A DNA stretch of 64,000 bases from Labrys sp. KNU-23 (GTDB lineage: Bacteria > Pseudomonadota > Alphaproteobacteria > Rhizobiales > Labraceae): assembly GCF_008330945.1 (NCBI RefSeq), contig NZ_CP043489.1, positions 744,001 through 808,000 on the forward strand, read 5' to 3'. Positions 37,739 to 46,996 of this stretch are shown piece by piece (within the stretch, counting starts at the first letter, position 1; the number at the start of each line of letters is the position of its first letter). The notes beneath the pieces were generated by a model. It saw only the letters and a list, made by a program, of their open reading frames with translations. It had not been told where the DNA came from and made no database searches. The translations under genes were made by a program, and so were the position numbers.

Positions 37739-37856
37739 CAACGGAATTGCCATCCCAGCGGCGCCGCGGAATTGGGCGCCTATTCCAGACCAGCTTACGG
37801 CACAAGGCGGCAAAATTGCGCTCGCCTTGCGGCAAAGCGCCTTTGCCGACCCGAGA

Positions 37857-37884
37857 AAAGTGCGATTTCCCCGTACCGCACTTT
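37857..37884 (-). terminator. Probable xylB terminator
   Basis: AAAGTGCG / CGCACTTT arms with a 12-base spacer lie 75 bases past the xylB stop and are followed on the minus strand by TTCTC. Confidence 0.4.
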
Positions 37885-37958
37885 CACTCCAACTCCTTGT
37901 TTCCTGGTCTCTTTGCGATCTGAAGTGTTTCCGTCAAATCGCAAGAGGCTTCAGCACG

Positions 37959-39416
37959 TCAAGCGCGCGCCGATCGCAATGCCGGATAGAGCGCACGCCA
38001 GCGGGCCAAAGCCTCGACATAGGCCGGCGCCAGCGCCAGGTCGGGCTCGATCGTCTCGACGCGGTGAGGCGGGGTGCAGATCGCCAGCGGATCCTCGCCG
38101 GTAACAGCCAAACGTGCCAGCCGCGCCGCACCGAAAGCCCCGCCGGTTTCGCCATCGGCCAGGCGATAGACCGGAAAGCCCAGCACATTGGCGAGGATTT
38201 CGAGCCAGAAGCGTGAACGCGAACCACCGCCGATCACGTCGGCGCCGGCGATCTCGGTCCCCGCCGCCGCCAGGGCATCACGGCAATCGGCGAAGGCAAA
38301 GGCGACGCCCTCCAGGACGGCCTGCACCATGGCCTCTCGTCCATTCTCATGGGCGAGGCCGGCGAAGGCGCCGCGGATGGCTGCATCGTCATGCGGCGTG
38401 CGCTCGCCGGAAAGATAGGGCAGGAACTGCACCGGAGACGGCGCCGACGGCTTGTCACCGAGCGGGGCCAGCAAGGCGCTTTCCTTGGTCTGCAGCACGC
38501 CGGCGATCCAGGCAAGACTGGAGGCGGCCGAGAGAATCACGCCCATCTGGTGCCAGGTCTTCGGGACGGCATGGCAAAAAGCATGTACGGCATGGGCGGG
38601 ATTGGGCAGGAAACGATCGGTCGTCGCCCACAGCACGCCGGAAGTGCCGAGCGAGAGAAAGGCCGAGCCGGGCCTGATAGCCCCGAGACCGACCGCACCG
38701 GCGGCATTGTCCCCTGCCCCACCGGCGAACACCGGTGCCTTGGCCATGCCCCAGCGCGCCACAAGATCGCCCCTCAGGCGCCCGGCGGCCTCGGAGCCCT
38801 CCACCAGGCGCGGCATGGCCTCGCGCGACAGGCCTGTGGCGGCAAGCGCCGCATCCGACCAATCCCGCCGGCCGACATCGAGCCAAAGGGAACCCGCTGC
38901 ATCCGACATTTCCTCGATCGCCTCGCCGGTCAATGCCAGGCGAACATAGGCCTTGGGCAGCAGGACGAGACGCGTCGCGGCGAAAATCTCCGGTTCGTGT
39001 CTGTTCACCCACAACAATTTGGGGGCTGTGAAACCCGGCATGGCCTTGTTGCCGGTCACCGCGCGCAAATCCGGCCATTTGGCTTCCAGTTCCGCGCATT
39101 CGGCATGCGAACGGCCGTCATTCCACAAGATCGCAGGCCGAAGTGGTTGATGATCGGCTCCGAGCAGCACGGCACCATGCATCTGGCCGGACAGGCCGAT
39201 GCCCTCCACCGCGGCGATCTCCCTGGGATGGGCCGCCTTCAGGGCGTCGACGGCTGATATCACCGCCTCCACCCAGGCTTGAGGCGCCTGTTCCGAGAAG
39301 CCGGGATGAGGCCGCTGTACCGTCAACGCGACGTCATGGCTGGCAACGACGCTCTGCTCGCCATCCGCGAGCAGAGCCTTGACCGAAGACGTGCCGATAT
39401 CGAGCCCTAGAAACAC
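37959..39416 (-). CDS. xylB: Xylulokinase
   Basis: XylB phosphorylates D-xylulose to xylulose-5-phosphate. The 485-residue FGGY kinase has the N-terminal phosphate motif LGLDIGTSSVKALL, the IGLSGQMHGAVLL substrate segment, the second ATPase motif LSLGTSGVLWAT and the adenosine motif ADVIGGGSRSRFWLEI. GGAGG lies five bases before the GTG at 39416, so I use this start; an ATG at 39449 is the alternative. It is not next to other xylose genes here. Confidence 0.93.
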   Translation of the reverse strand: MFLGLDIGTSSVKALLADGEQSVVASHDVALTVQRPHPGFSEQAPQAWVEAVISAVDALKAAHPREIAAVEGIGLSGQMHGAVLLGADHQPLRPAILWNDGRSHAECAELEAKWPDLRAVTGNKAMPGFTAPKLLWVNRHEPEIFAATRLVLLPKAYVRLALTGEAIEEMSDAAGSLWLDVGRRDWSDAALAATGLSREAMPRLVEGSEAAGRLRGDLVARWGMAKAPVFAGGAGDNAAGAVGLGAIRPGSAFLSLGTSGVLWATTDRFLPNPAHAVHAFCHAVPKTWHQMGVILSAASSLAWIAGVLQTKESALLAPLGDKPSAPSPVQFLPYLSGERTPHDDAAIRGAFAGLAHENGREAMVQAVLEGVAFAFADCRDALAAAGTEIAGADVIGGGSRSRFWLEILANVLGFPVYRLADGETGGAFGAARLARLAVTGEDPLAICTPPHRVETIEPDLALAPAYVEALARWRALYPALRSARA

Positions 39417-39586
39417 GCATTCCTCCGAAGAATTATTCGAATCGATCATGCGTCAGTCAGGAAAGCCGGGGCAAGCCCCCTCCTGCCGAAACTGCGCGCC
39501 GATACGGTCCCATGGCATCGAACCGCGAGTTTCACGGCTGTGTCACTGCATCTGCCTTATGCAAGGGGCTCGTGGACCCCGACTTC

Positions 39587-39664
39587 CATCAGGGGCTGTA
39601 GACGGCGACGCCATTCGCCGTCCTGGCCAGGGCACCTACGCCCTACAGCCCCTGATGCTTTTTC
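39587..39664 (+). ncRNA. Candidate structured sRNA with intrinsic terminator
   Basis: A perfect 15-bp stem CATCAGGGGCTGTAG / CTACAGCCCCTGATG (39587-39601 with 39643-39657) encloses a second ACGGCGA / TCGCCGT hairpin and a CCTGGCCAGG palindrome. It ends with CTTTTT on the plus strand. No plus-strand gene lies upstream that would need a terminator. The rest of the gap 39450-40292 shows no gene. Confidence 0.5.
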
Positions 39665-40292
39665 GTCGCAGCACCACGAGCGGGCACGAGGCGAGCCTCA
39701 TTTTTCGCAGCACCAGCGATTCCTCCGATTCTACCGGCTGACCTTCGCCCTCGACGTGATTTCGGCCGGGGCAGGCGGGACAATGCCTGATTGCATCTGG
39801 CGCAAAGACCTGATCTCACAACTTGTGCAATCGAGAAAGTCCTTTTCTGGCGTATATGCGCAGAAGCAGTGAATTCAGAAAATATTCCTGAACAACAAGA
39901 GCTTCCCTCCAAATTCATCGAAATGTTTCCAAGGCTTTCCTCGCGCAATGTGCGCGCAATGTTCACCTGCATTATGGTTCAGGTCTTTCGGGTGATTGAA
40001 TCGAAGCAGGTCAGATGAGACAAACCTCCGTTGTTCGTTTCCTCCTCTGGAGCAAAGCGTATTCAGGCATGAACGCTCATTGGCTCCAGCTGCCGGCTCC
40101 GCATGTCCTTGCGATCTTGCCAATGCCTGCACGACGCAGAACGCCCTGATCTCGGCAAACCATCGCCGCCGACGAAAGACATCTCATAGAGGCCGCTCTT
40201 CATCGGAGACATGGCCCCGAACCTGACAATCCGCGCATCGGTTCGTCCGGGCAATTGCCCGCAGCCGCCGGCGCGCGCAGTGGAGTAGACAC

Positions 40293-40925
40293 GTGCGTAC
40301 GCAATTGCTCATCCCCATCACGGCCGGCCTGCTGGCCTTTGCCGCAGCCGGCTGCAGCCCTGCCTGGGCCGAGGACTATTACGACACGTCCCCCCGTTAC
40401 GCACCTCCCCCGCCCCCATCCTTTAGCGGCTCCTATGTCGGCGTGCATGCCGGCGCAGCGTCTGCCAGGTCGGCCAATCCCTTCGCCAAGGGCAACAGCC
40501 TTCAGCTCGGCGTGCAGGCGGGTCACGACATGCGCCTCGGACCCGCCGTCATTGGCGCTGAGGTCGAAGGTTCCAACCTGGGCGGCGCCGAGCGCCGCGT
40601 GCGGGGCGGCAAGATCAAGGAGAAGTGGCGGGCCGCGCTGAAGGGCCGGGCCGGTATCGCCCTCGATCGCACCTTGCTCTACGGCACGGCCGGCTTCGCC
40701 TTCACCAAATTCGAAGGCACCGGCGGCGCACGTGTCAGGGATGGCTGGAAGACCGGCTATCTGATGGGCGCCGGTATCGAGCAGGCCTTCTCCGACACCG
40801 TCTCCTTCAAGGTCGAATACAACTATGTCCGCACCCCTGGCCTGAAGACACGTTCGTCCTTGGGACATGGCAAGGAAGACATCGGCAGCCACGCTTTGAA
40901 AGCGGGCCTCAACTACCGATTCTAG
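40293..40925 (+). CDS. Outer-membrane beta-barrel protein (Omp25/31-like)
   Basis: The 210-residue precursor has a signal peptide (cleavage after PAWA) and a short proline-rich linker, then an eight-stranded OMP_b-brl barrel. Alternating hydrophobic strands start at SGSYVGVHAGAA and end in KAGLNYRF, with terminal phenylalanine as expected for BAM recognition. The FKVEYNYVRTPG strand is typical of the rhizobial porin-like family. The start is GTG with TGGAG upstream. Confidence 0.88.
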   Translation: MRTQLLIPITAGLLAFAAAGCSPAWAEDYYDTSPRYAPPPPPSFSGSYVGVHAGAASARSANPFAKGNSLQLGVQAGHDMRLGPAVIGAEVEGSNLGGAERRVRGGKIKEKWRAALKGRAGIALDRTLLYGTAGFAFTKFEGTGGARVRDGWKTGYLMGAGIEQAFSDTVSFKVEYNYVRTPGLKTRSSLGHGKEDIGSHALKAGLNYRF

Positions 40926-41038
40926 CGATCGCTGTTGGGGTCCCCGAGCGGATCCGGCCACAAGCCGGATCCGCTCGGCCCCTCGTAATGTCGACGCAAT
41001 CTTCGGCTTCTAGAGCAAAATATAGTCTGGAATCAGCA

Positions 41039-41413
41039 ATGTCTTTTCGTCACGCCTTCCCCGCAGTGCTTGCCGCAGGCGTTCTGGTGCTCGCGGGTTG
41101 CGCTTCCGCCGTCATGAAGAACTACGTCGGCGGCCCGGTTGAGACGGTGATGCTGGACTATGGACCGCCGACCAGCATACTCGATCTCGGCCCCGGCCGG
41201 CGCGCCTACCAGTGGCGCAAGGTTTCCACCAATGTGGTGCCGGGCTCAGCCAGGAGCGAAGTCCGCCGGACCCGGCGCGGTACCGATGTCGAAACCACGG
41301 AAACGCCCGGCTATGTCGAGCGACAGGAATGCTTCTATACCTTCTATGCCCGCGCCGTCGGCGAGCGTTGGCTCATCACCAATTTCCGCAAGCCGAGCCT
41401 GGAATGCGAGTAG
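41039..41413 (+). CDS. Small lipoprotein of unknown function
   Basis: The 124-residue precursor has a lipobox LAGC (cysteine at residue 21). The mature part contains VGGPVETVMLDYGPPTSILDLGPGRRAYQW, resembling short alphaproteobacterial SmpA/OmlA-like envelope lipoproteins in which a DYGPP loop is common. Two further cysteines are present. It sits just before a two-component system on the same strand. Confidence 0.8.
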   Translation: MSFRHAFPAVLAAGVLVLAGCASAVMKNYVGGPVETVMLDYGPPTSILDLGPGRRAYQWRKVSTNVVPGSARSEVRRTRRGTDVETTETPGYVERQECFYTFYARAVGERWLITNFRKPSLECE

Positions 41414-41464
41414 TGAGGCCTCCCTGCCGAGACCGGCACGAAGCGAAGACGGACGAAGGGTCCC

Positions 41465-42139
41465 ATGCGTATCCTGCTGATCGAGGACGAACCGGAAATG
41501 GCTTCGGTGCTCAAGACGGCGCTGGAACGCCAGGATGTCGTGGTCGACCACGCCTCCAACCTGGCAGACGCCGAGGCAATGGCCCGCTATGGCGCCTATG
41601 ACGCCATCGTGCTCGATCGTCGCTTGCCCGACGGCGAAGGACTGACCTTGATTCCGCGCCTGCGTGCCCTGCATGTCGAGGCTCCGGTCATCGCCCTTAC
41701 CGCCATGAGCGGCTTGCAGGACCGTGTCGCGGGACTCGATGCCGGCGCCGACGACTATATGGGCAAGCCCTTCGCCACCGAGGAACTGGTTGCCCGCCTG
41801 CGCGCCCTGCATCGCCGCCCCTATGCGCTGCGGGCGGACCATGCGGTGGTCGGCCGCCTCACCTACGACTTCCGCCATCGCGAAGCACTGATCGACGACC
41901 AGACCCTCGACCTGCCGCGGCGCGAGCGTCTCGTCCTGGAGACACTGATCCGTCGTCCGGGGCGCACCGTCATGCGCAGCACGCTTGAAGAGGCGGTCTA
42001 CGCCCTCGACGACGAGATCGGTTCCAATGCGCTCGATGCCCATATTTCGCGCCTGCGCCGCAAGCTGGATGACTTTGCCGCCGGCATCGAGATTCGTGCC
42101 ATCCGCAATCTCGGCTATCTCCTGCGGGCCGCTTCATGA
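41465..42139 (+). CDS. OmpR-family response regulator
   Basis: The 224-residue protein has a receiver domain (acidic pocket D8, phospho-acceptor D51 in IVLDRRLPDG, T79, K101) and a C-terminal winged helix ending ALDAHISRLRRKLDD...IRNLGYLLRAAS. It presumably controls envelope or ion-related genes with the adjacent kinase. The stop overlaps the kinase start by four bases (ATGA). Confidence 0.95.
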   Translation: MRILLIEDEPEMASVLKTALERQDVVVDHASNLADAEAMARYGAYDAIVLDRRLPDGEGLTLIPRLRALHVEAPVIALTAMSGLQDRVAGLDAGADDYMGKPFATEELVARLRALHRRPYALRADHAVVGRLTYDFRHREALIDDQTLDLPRRERLVLETLIRRPGRTVMRSTLEEAVYALDDEIGSNALDAHISRLRRKLDDFAAGIEIRAIRNLGYLLRAAS

Positions 42140-43587
42140 AGCAGACGCGGGCTCGCTCCCTGCAATGGATCCTAGTGCGGCGGCTGATCCTGCTGCAAGC
42201 GGCGATGCTCGTCTTCTTCATCGTCCTGTTCATCACCGCGCTGTCTGTCGCCAATCCGCAGCTCATGGTCGACAACGAGGCGGCGGTGGCCGCCATCACC
42301 GGCGCGATCGACCGCGACAAGGACGGCAAGCTCATCGTCAGCGACACCAAGGAACTCGCCGACTTCCGGACCGAATATCCCTATGTCTGGTACATCATCC
42401 GCGACCAGTCGGGACAGAGCCTGCGCATTGGCTCGGTTCCGGCTGACTATGATCGCGATCTCGGCGACCTGCTGCGGGCGGTTGATCACGCCAATATCGG
42501 CTTCGCCGGCAAGGAAGAGGGCCGGGAAATGCGCCCGGAAGCCTATGTGCAGAAGGTGGACACCAAGGCCGGCCCGGTCCAGATCGTCACTTCTACCCTG
42601 CATTCGCGCGCCGAAGCCGACGGCTTTATCATCAACGTGACCGCCACCGTCGACATGGCCCGCAATCCGGATGGCAGTGCCAATTGGGCTCGGGTCCTCC
42701 CGGGCATCGTCGTGGGCCTTGCCATTTTCCTGGTACCGATCATCGTCGTGATGGGCGTCACCACGCTGGTGACCACACCCGCCGTGGTGCGCCGCTCCCT
42801 GGCCGGCCTGGTCGGCACGGCCAGCCAGGCCGCACGCATCGATGTCAGCACGCGCGCCATGCAATTGCCGGTCGAGAACGTCCCCCAGGAAATCGTGCCG
42901 CTGGTGCACGCCTTCAACCAGGCGCTGGCTCGCCTCGCCCAGGGCTTCGACAGGCACAACCGCTTCCTGACGGATGCGGCCCATGAGCTGCGCACGCCGA
43001 TCGCCATTCTGCGCACGCGGGCGGAATTGTTGAAGGAAGAACCGCAGAGCCTGCGGCTGAGGCAGGATATCGAGCGCCTCTCGCATCTGGCGCAGCAATT
43101 GCTCGATCGTCAATTGCTCGATCGTCCTGCCAACCACCGGCAAGCGGTCGACCTTGCCGAACTCGCGGGCCGGGTTGCCGCCGATTTCGCGCCGCTCGCC
43201 ATCGAGGCCGGCTACGACCTCGCCTTCGAACCACCGCACGGCAAGGTCGAGGTCGAAGCCAACGTCCTGCAGGTCGAGCAGGCTCTCGCCAACATCATCC
43301 GCAACGCCATCGAACATGGCGGCGGCCATGGCACCATCACGGTAGCGGTCGACGCTGCCGGCGGGCTGGAGGTGCGCGACGAAGGACCCGGCATTCCGGC
43401 CGAAGAGCACAAGAACGTGTTCGAACCCTTCTATCGCCTGCACCCGCTTTCGCGCGGCGCCGGACTCGGGCTGAATCTCGCTCGCCAGATCGCGCAACTG
43501 CATGGCGGCAGCATCGCGATCGTCAACGGTCCCTGGACGGGCGCACATGTGCGCATCGAGCTGCCCTTGCTACGGGAGGCCGCCTGA
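42136..43587 (+). CDS. Sensor histidine kinase
   Basis: The 483-residue kinase has two membrane helices (about 15-38 and 187-212) around a periplasmic sensor region. A HAMP-like segment, a HisKA domain with H283 in DAAHELRTPIAILRTR, and an ATPase domain (N box IIRNAIEHGG, G1 DEGPGIPAEE, G2 GAGLGLNLA) follow. It pairs with the upstream regulator by overlap. A 15-base tandem repeat at 43096-43125 encodes QLLDR twice at the end of the HisKA helix without changing its usual length. Confidence 0.95.
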   Translation: MKQTRARSLQWILVRRLILLQAAMLVFFIVLFITALSVANPQLMVDNEAAVAAITGAIDRDKDGKLIVSDTKELADFRTEYPYVWYIIRDQSGQSLRIGSVPADYDRDLGDLLRAVDHANIGFAGKEEGREMRPEAYVQKVDTKAGPVQIVTSTLHSRAEADGFIINVTATVDMARNPDGSANWARVLPGIVVGLAIFLVPIIVVMGVTTLVTTPAVVRRSLAGLVGTASQAARIDVSTRAMQLPVENVPQEIVPLVHAFNQALARLAQGFDRHNRFLTDAAHELRTPIAILRTRAELLKEEPQSLRLRQDIERLSHLAQQLLDRQLLDRPANHRQAVDLAELAGRVAADFAPLAIEAGYDLAFEPPHGKVEVEANVLQVEQALANIIRNAIEHGGGHGTITVAVDAAGGLEVRDEGPGIPAEEHKNVFEPFYRLHPLSRGAGLGLNLARQIAQLHGGSIAIVNGPWTGAHVRIELPLLREAA

Positions 43588-43635
43588 GGTTGGCACTCGC
43601 CCCTCGATCCACCGCCTGTCCAATCGCAGAGCGCT

Positions 43636-44496
43636 TCAGCGCCTGTCTTCGCTGGCGATAACGCCGAGCACCGGCAGGACCAGGCGCGGGAGCTCATGCG
43701 CCACGGTCTTCACGAACATGTTCTCGATCTTCATGGCCTGGATCGGCTTCATCGCCGCAGCGCCGTAGACCTTGGCGATCTCGTCGATGCTCCGGTAGAT
43801 TTTTGTACTGGCCGCCTGCACCGTCCTATCCATGTAACGCAGCTGCCCCATCGGCGTGCGATAAGCATAAAAGGCATGGTAGTTCGTTGAGCCAAAGCGC
43901 TCGAATTCCACGATGACCATCGCAACGCTGCCATCATGGCTCACCATGCGCGCGACGTCCTGCTCCGCCTTGACGACACGGATCGCGCCGCAACGCGCAC
44001 CGAGCTGCGTCAGCATCCTCTCCATTCCCTGCATGGAAAGGCCGCCGAGCGCTCCGATGTCGAGGCCGGCGGCCTTGGCAAGGTCGTCCACGGTGACGAA
44101 GAGCTTGCCGTCGACCTTCGCGCCGATCTGCGTGAGGGCCTTGGCCGAAGCGACCCAGGCGCAGATGCCGGCATTCGGATTGATGTCGACGATGAGCTTG
44201 GCCATGATGGCGCCCTTGGCGGACCGGATCATCTGCGCCGCCTTGCCCACCGGCAGGATGGCGATGAGCCGCAACCCGTCCTGTCCTGCACCGGCTGCCG
44301 TGCCCTTGGCGAGGCCGTCGCCAAGCCGCAGCACATCGACGAAACCGGCGCCGAATGTCATCAAGGCCTTGGTGCCGGCACCCACGATCATCGCGCCTTG
44401 GCTATAGTTGGAATCTTCGACCCATTTGTCCAGGATCGCTTCGGATTCCTTCTGTTGCTGGCTCCACCAATCCGCGAGCTCCGTGAACTTCCACAT
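43636..44496 (-). CDS. Candidate papain-like cysteine peptidase or toxin-like protein
   Basis: No family is certain. The 286-residue protein has an N-terminal segment rich in glycine (GAGFVDVLRLGDGLAKGTAAGAGQDGLRL, given here only as position 49-77) that resembles the pretoxin regions of polymorphic toxin proteins. It is followed by a domain with C112 (NAGICAWVASAKAL), H207 (TNYHAFYAYRTPMG) and D223 (RYMDRT). That order and spacing fit a papain-like Cys-His-Asp triad. There is no signal peptide and no neighbouring immunity or secretion gene. The ATG at 44496 is chosen. Confidence 0.55.
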   Translation of the reverse strand: MWKFTELADWWSQQQKESEAILDKWVEDSNYSQGAMIVGAGTKALMTFGAGFVDVLRLGDGLAKGTAAGAGQDGLRLIAILPVGKAAQMIRSAKGAIMAKLIVDINPNAGICAWVASAKALTQIGAKVDGKLFVTVDDLAKAAGLDIGALGGLSMQGMERMLTQLGARCGAIRVVKAEQDVARMVSHDGSVAMVIVEFERFGSTNYHAFYAYRTPMGQLRYMDRTVQAASTKIYRSIDEIAKVYGAAAMKPIQAMKIENMFVKTVAHELPRLVLPVLGVIASEDRR

Positions 44497-44692
44497 GAAA
44501 CCTCCGTGCAGGATCGGTTGCGCGCAAGGCCTCGCCACCGCGCCGATCTCGTTTGGGGGTATAGGAGCGGGCATATCGGGACAGTTCCCTGGAGAACCCA
44601 GGAGCCGGAAGTGCAGCCCTTCACAAAACAGAAAAACTCGGGAAACACCCCGCCGCTATGGTGCGACCATTCACGCGAGAAGGTGCGGGACC

Positions 44693-44764
44693 TTGACCAT
44701 CGCAGCCATGCTCTTCGTCATGCTGGCATTGCTGGGCCTCATCTATGTCACTTTCGACATCTGA
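44693..44764 (+). CDS. Candidate small hydrophobic peptide ending YVTFDI
   Basis: A 23-codon open frame with TTG start (18 codons from an internal ATG) encodes a single hydrophobic helix ending LIYVTFDI. A GGTGCGGG stretch precedes the TTG. The ending resembles the 22-residue peptide at 48928-48996 (LYYVSYDI). Low confidence on its own; the shared ending is the main support. Confidence 0.4.
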   Translation: MTIAAMLFVMLALLGLIYVTFDI

Positions 44765-44787
44765 AGAGGGCGTTGGGTGAAAGCTGG

Positions 44788-45189
44788 CTAATTCAGAACG
44801 GCCAGATAGCCGACAATTCCCATGAGAGCCGCAGCGGACAGCATCAGCACCATCTCGGCCAGATTGCAGCGGCGGGCGAGACATTCCAGCGAGTATGGCT
44901 TGACGGCCCCGGCGTTGTTCTCGTCGTCGCATGGCGGCAAGTCCGCCGGCTCGCCGCTGCCGAGCCCGATCAGCAAATCAGCGGCCGTGGTATGGAGATG
45001 AAAGGAGAGCCGCGTGGCCATGGCCGGCCGCAGGTCGCGCTGCCCGCTGGCCCAGGCATCGATATCGCCTGAATTCACACCGGCCCGGCGGGCAAGCGCG
45101 GTAGCGTCCACCCCGGCTATCGCCATGGCCGCCGCCAGCCCGTTGGGGCGAGGTATGCGATCGAAATTCGGTCTGGCCGGCTCGAACAT
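44788..45189 (-). CDS. XRE-like helix-turn-helix protein with C-terminal membrane helix
   Basis: The 133-residue protein has an N-terminal lambda-repressor-like helix-turn-helix (AMAIAGVDATALARRAGVNSGDIDAWASGQR), a short linker with two cysteines, and a C-terminal hydrophobic helix (about 112-131). A membrane-tethered DNA-binding protein is unusual but known in other families. No target is evident. It converges with the small peptide gene at 44693. Confidence 0.65.
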   Translation of the reverse strand: MFEPARPNFDRIPRPNGLAAAMAIAGVDATALARRAGVNSGDIDAWASGQRDLRPAMATRLSFHLHTTAADLLIGLGSGEPADLPPCDDENNAGAVKPYSLECLARRCNLAEMVLMLSAAALMGIVGYLAVLN

Positions 45190-45746
45190 GACGTAGTTGC
45201 CTTCGGTCAGGCGCTACCGAGACGGGTCCGCGCCGGCGAGGAGAACCGGCAACCGTCCAGGCATTCGACGAGTGTGGGAGATTGATGTGGTCCGCAAAAG
45301 CCGAACAGCGCTACGGCGGCGGTGGGATAGGAACACATGGCCTGTCTTCCACGATGACACCTTCCGGCATAGGGCGCGAATCACCCGAAACCTTCGATGT
45401 CTCCCTATCGCCCGCGCATATTGCGTGGACATTGCGCCCATCCATCCGGCTCGGCCACCTGTCGGCACGACATCGGCCGGTCGGGCGCACCAGTACGATG
45501 CGTTGTTGGTGGACGCCGGGCAAGGTCGACACCCGGGGCAGCACCTCGAACGAGCACCGTATGTTCGGACTGGAATCCCTTCGCCGCGCATCATTCGCTC
45601 CGAGTTCGGAACGGGGAAGCAATTGGCGCTGGAGACAACGCCGATCGCGCATGCTTGTGGCCTCGCGGCAATCCACCACCTTGAACGTCATCGCTCCCCA
45701 GGCAGATTCATCGTCTGAAAAATCGTCGCCAAAGGGAGGGAATGCC
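45190..45746. other. Region without a credible gene, about 555 bases
   Basis: Several overlapping open frames occur on both strands, but all have arginine-rich, compositionally random translations and none has a family-like stretch. A decayed gene cannot be excluded. Confidence 0.5.
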
Positions 45747-46154
45747 ATGAGAAAGCTGAAAATATCGGCAGCTCAAATGGTCGCGGCTGCTCGCGCGCGC
45801 ATTGAGGAAATCGAGACGCAGGATGCGATCGCCATGGTGGGCGATCCCAACGTGGTCATCGTCGACATCCGCGATCCCCGGGAAAGGCAGCGTTCAGGCT
45901 ATATTCCCGGCAGTTTCCACGCCCCCCGCGGCATGGTTGAGTTCTGGGTCGATCCTAAAAGCCCCTATTTCAAGGACGTCTTCGGCCAGGACAAGAAGTT
46001 TGTCTTCCACTGCGCTTCCGGATGGCGCTCGGCGCTGACGGTGGCGACGCTGCAGGACATGGGCTTCGAGGCGGCTCACCTCAAGGACGGCTTCTCGTCC
46101 TGGGAAAAGGCGGGCGGGCCCATCGAATTTCCAGAGAGCCGCGACGGCAAATGA
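45747..46154 (+). CDS. Rhodanese-like sulfurtransferase
   Basis: The 135-residue single-domain rhodanese has the IVDIRDPRERQRSGYIPGS segment and the active-site loop CASGWRS, with a CxxxxR pattern. It transfers sulfane sulfur from thiosulfate or persulfides. It is cytoplasmic. AAAGGGAGGG lies before the ATG at 45747, which fixes the start even though the frame is open from 45282. Confidence 0.92.
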   Translation: MRKLKISAAQMVAAARARIEEIETQDAIAMVGDPNVVIVDIRDPRERQRSGYIPGSFHAPRGMVEFWVDPKSPYFKDVFGQDKKFVFHCASGWRSALTVATLQDMGFEAAHLKDGFSSWEKAGGPIEFPESRDGK

Positions 46155-46387
46155 GGGCGAGCGTCATCCGCTCCCCCTGCCCGTTCCGGCCGAAAGACCC
46201 AGAATTGACCCAGGCCTGACGCTGTAAATCAAGGAGGTCGAGCGCCGAAAAAATGTCTGTTTCCAGGATGATGGCAGGCATCCTGCAACAAGGCACACAC
46301 CCGTTTCCTTATGCAATCCTGATTTGTTGGGGCGCCGGCAACGCCCTACCGTCGCGGTCATTGTCGATATCAATCTGTCTGTCGCAC

Positions 46388-46870
46388 ATGACCGTACCCT
46401 ATCTGCGCGAGGCGAGTTCGGCGGATCTTCCCGCCCTGGTCGACCTCGAAAACGCGGCCTTCGCCGGCGATCGTATCAGCCGCCGCGATTGGCGCCATCT
46501 GCTGACCAGTCCCTCGGCCCTCGTCATCGTCAGCGACGATGCTGCGGGCCTCACGGGCTGCAGCGTCATTCTCACCAACCGCCGCACGGCCGTCGCGCGG
46601 CTTTACTCCCTTGCCGTGGCGCCGCGCGCCCGCCGGCAGGGTATCGCCCAAGCACTCCTCCAGCAGGCCATCGCCAGCAGTGCAGGGACCGGCGCTCATC
46701 TGCTGCGACTGGAAACGCGCAGCGACAACCTTCCCGCCCAGGCCCTGTTCAGCCGCCACGGCTTTCGGCCCTTCAAGCGTGTGGCGAATTATTACGAAGA
46801 CGGCGCCGAGGCCATTCGCTTCCAGCGCCTGATCGACCATGACTGCCTGAGGCAAAGCGCGCTGCAATAG
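46388..46870 (+). CDS. RimI-like GNAT acetyltransferase
   Basis: The 160-residue GNAT protein starts LREASSADLPALVDLENAAF and has the acetyl-CoA loop VAPRARRQGIAQALLQQAI followed by NLPAQALFSRHGFRPF, close to RimI-type N-terminal acetyltransferases. It precedes the RimK-RLAN gene by about 125 bases on the same strand, a pairing known from other proteobacteria. The frame opens at 46253, but the domain begins at the chosen ATG; no clear Shine-Dalgarno supports either. Confidence 0.85.
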   Translation: MTVPYLREASSADLPALVDLENAAFAGDRISRRDWRHLLTSPSALVIVSDDAAGLTGCSVILTNRRTAVARLYSLAVAPRARRQGIAQALLQQAIASSAGTGAHLLRLETRSDNLPAQALFSRHGFRPFKRVANYYEDGAEAIRFQRLIDHDCLRQSALQ

Positions 46871-46996
46871 AGACGCGCGCAGTCACAAACCATTGTTTGG
46901 ATGCACCTTTCAGCCTCTTGCGAAATCGGCGGCGGAGAGATGTTGCAGGCACGACCGCAACGCCGAGCACCTTCATTCCCTTCTTGAAAGCAGCCA

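Noticed and set aside
43096..43125. 15-base tandem repeat in the histidine kinase
   Set aside because: It encodes QLLDR twice, but the HisKA helix keeps its normal length, so it does not look like an insertion affecting function.
45197..45718. Plus-strand open frame of 173 codons before the rhodanese gene
   Set aside because: Arginine- and proline-rich random-like translation, several equally long frames on both strands, and no ribosome-binding site.
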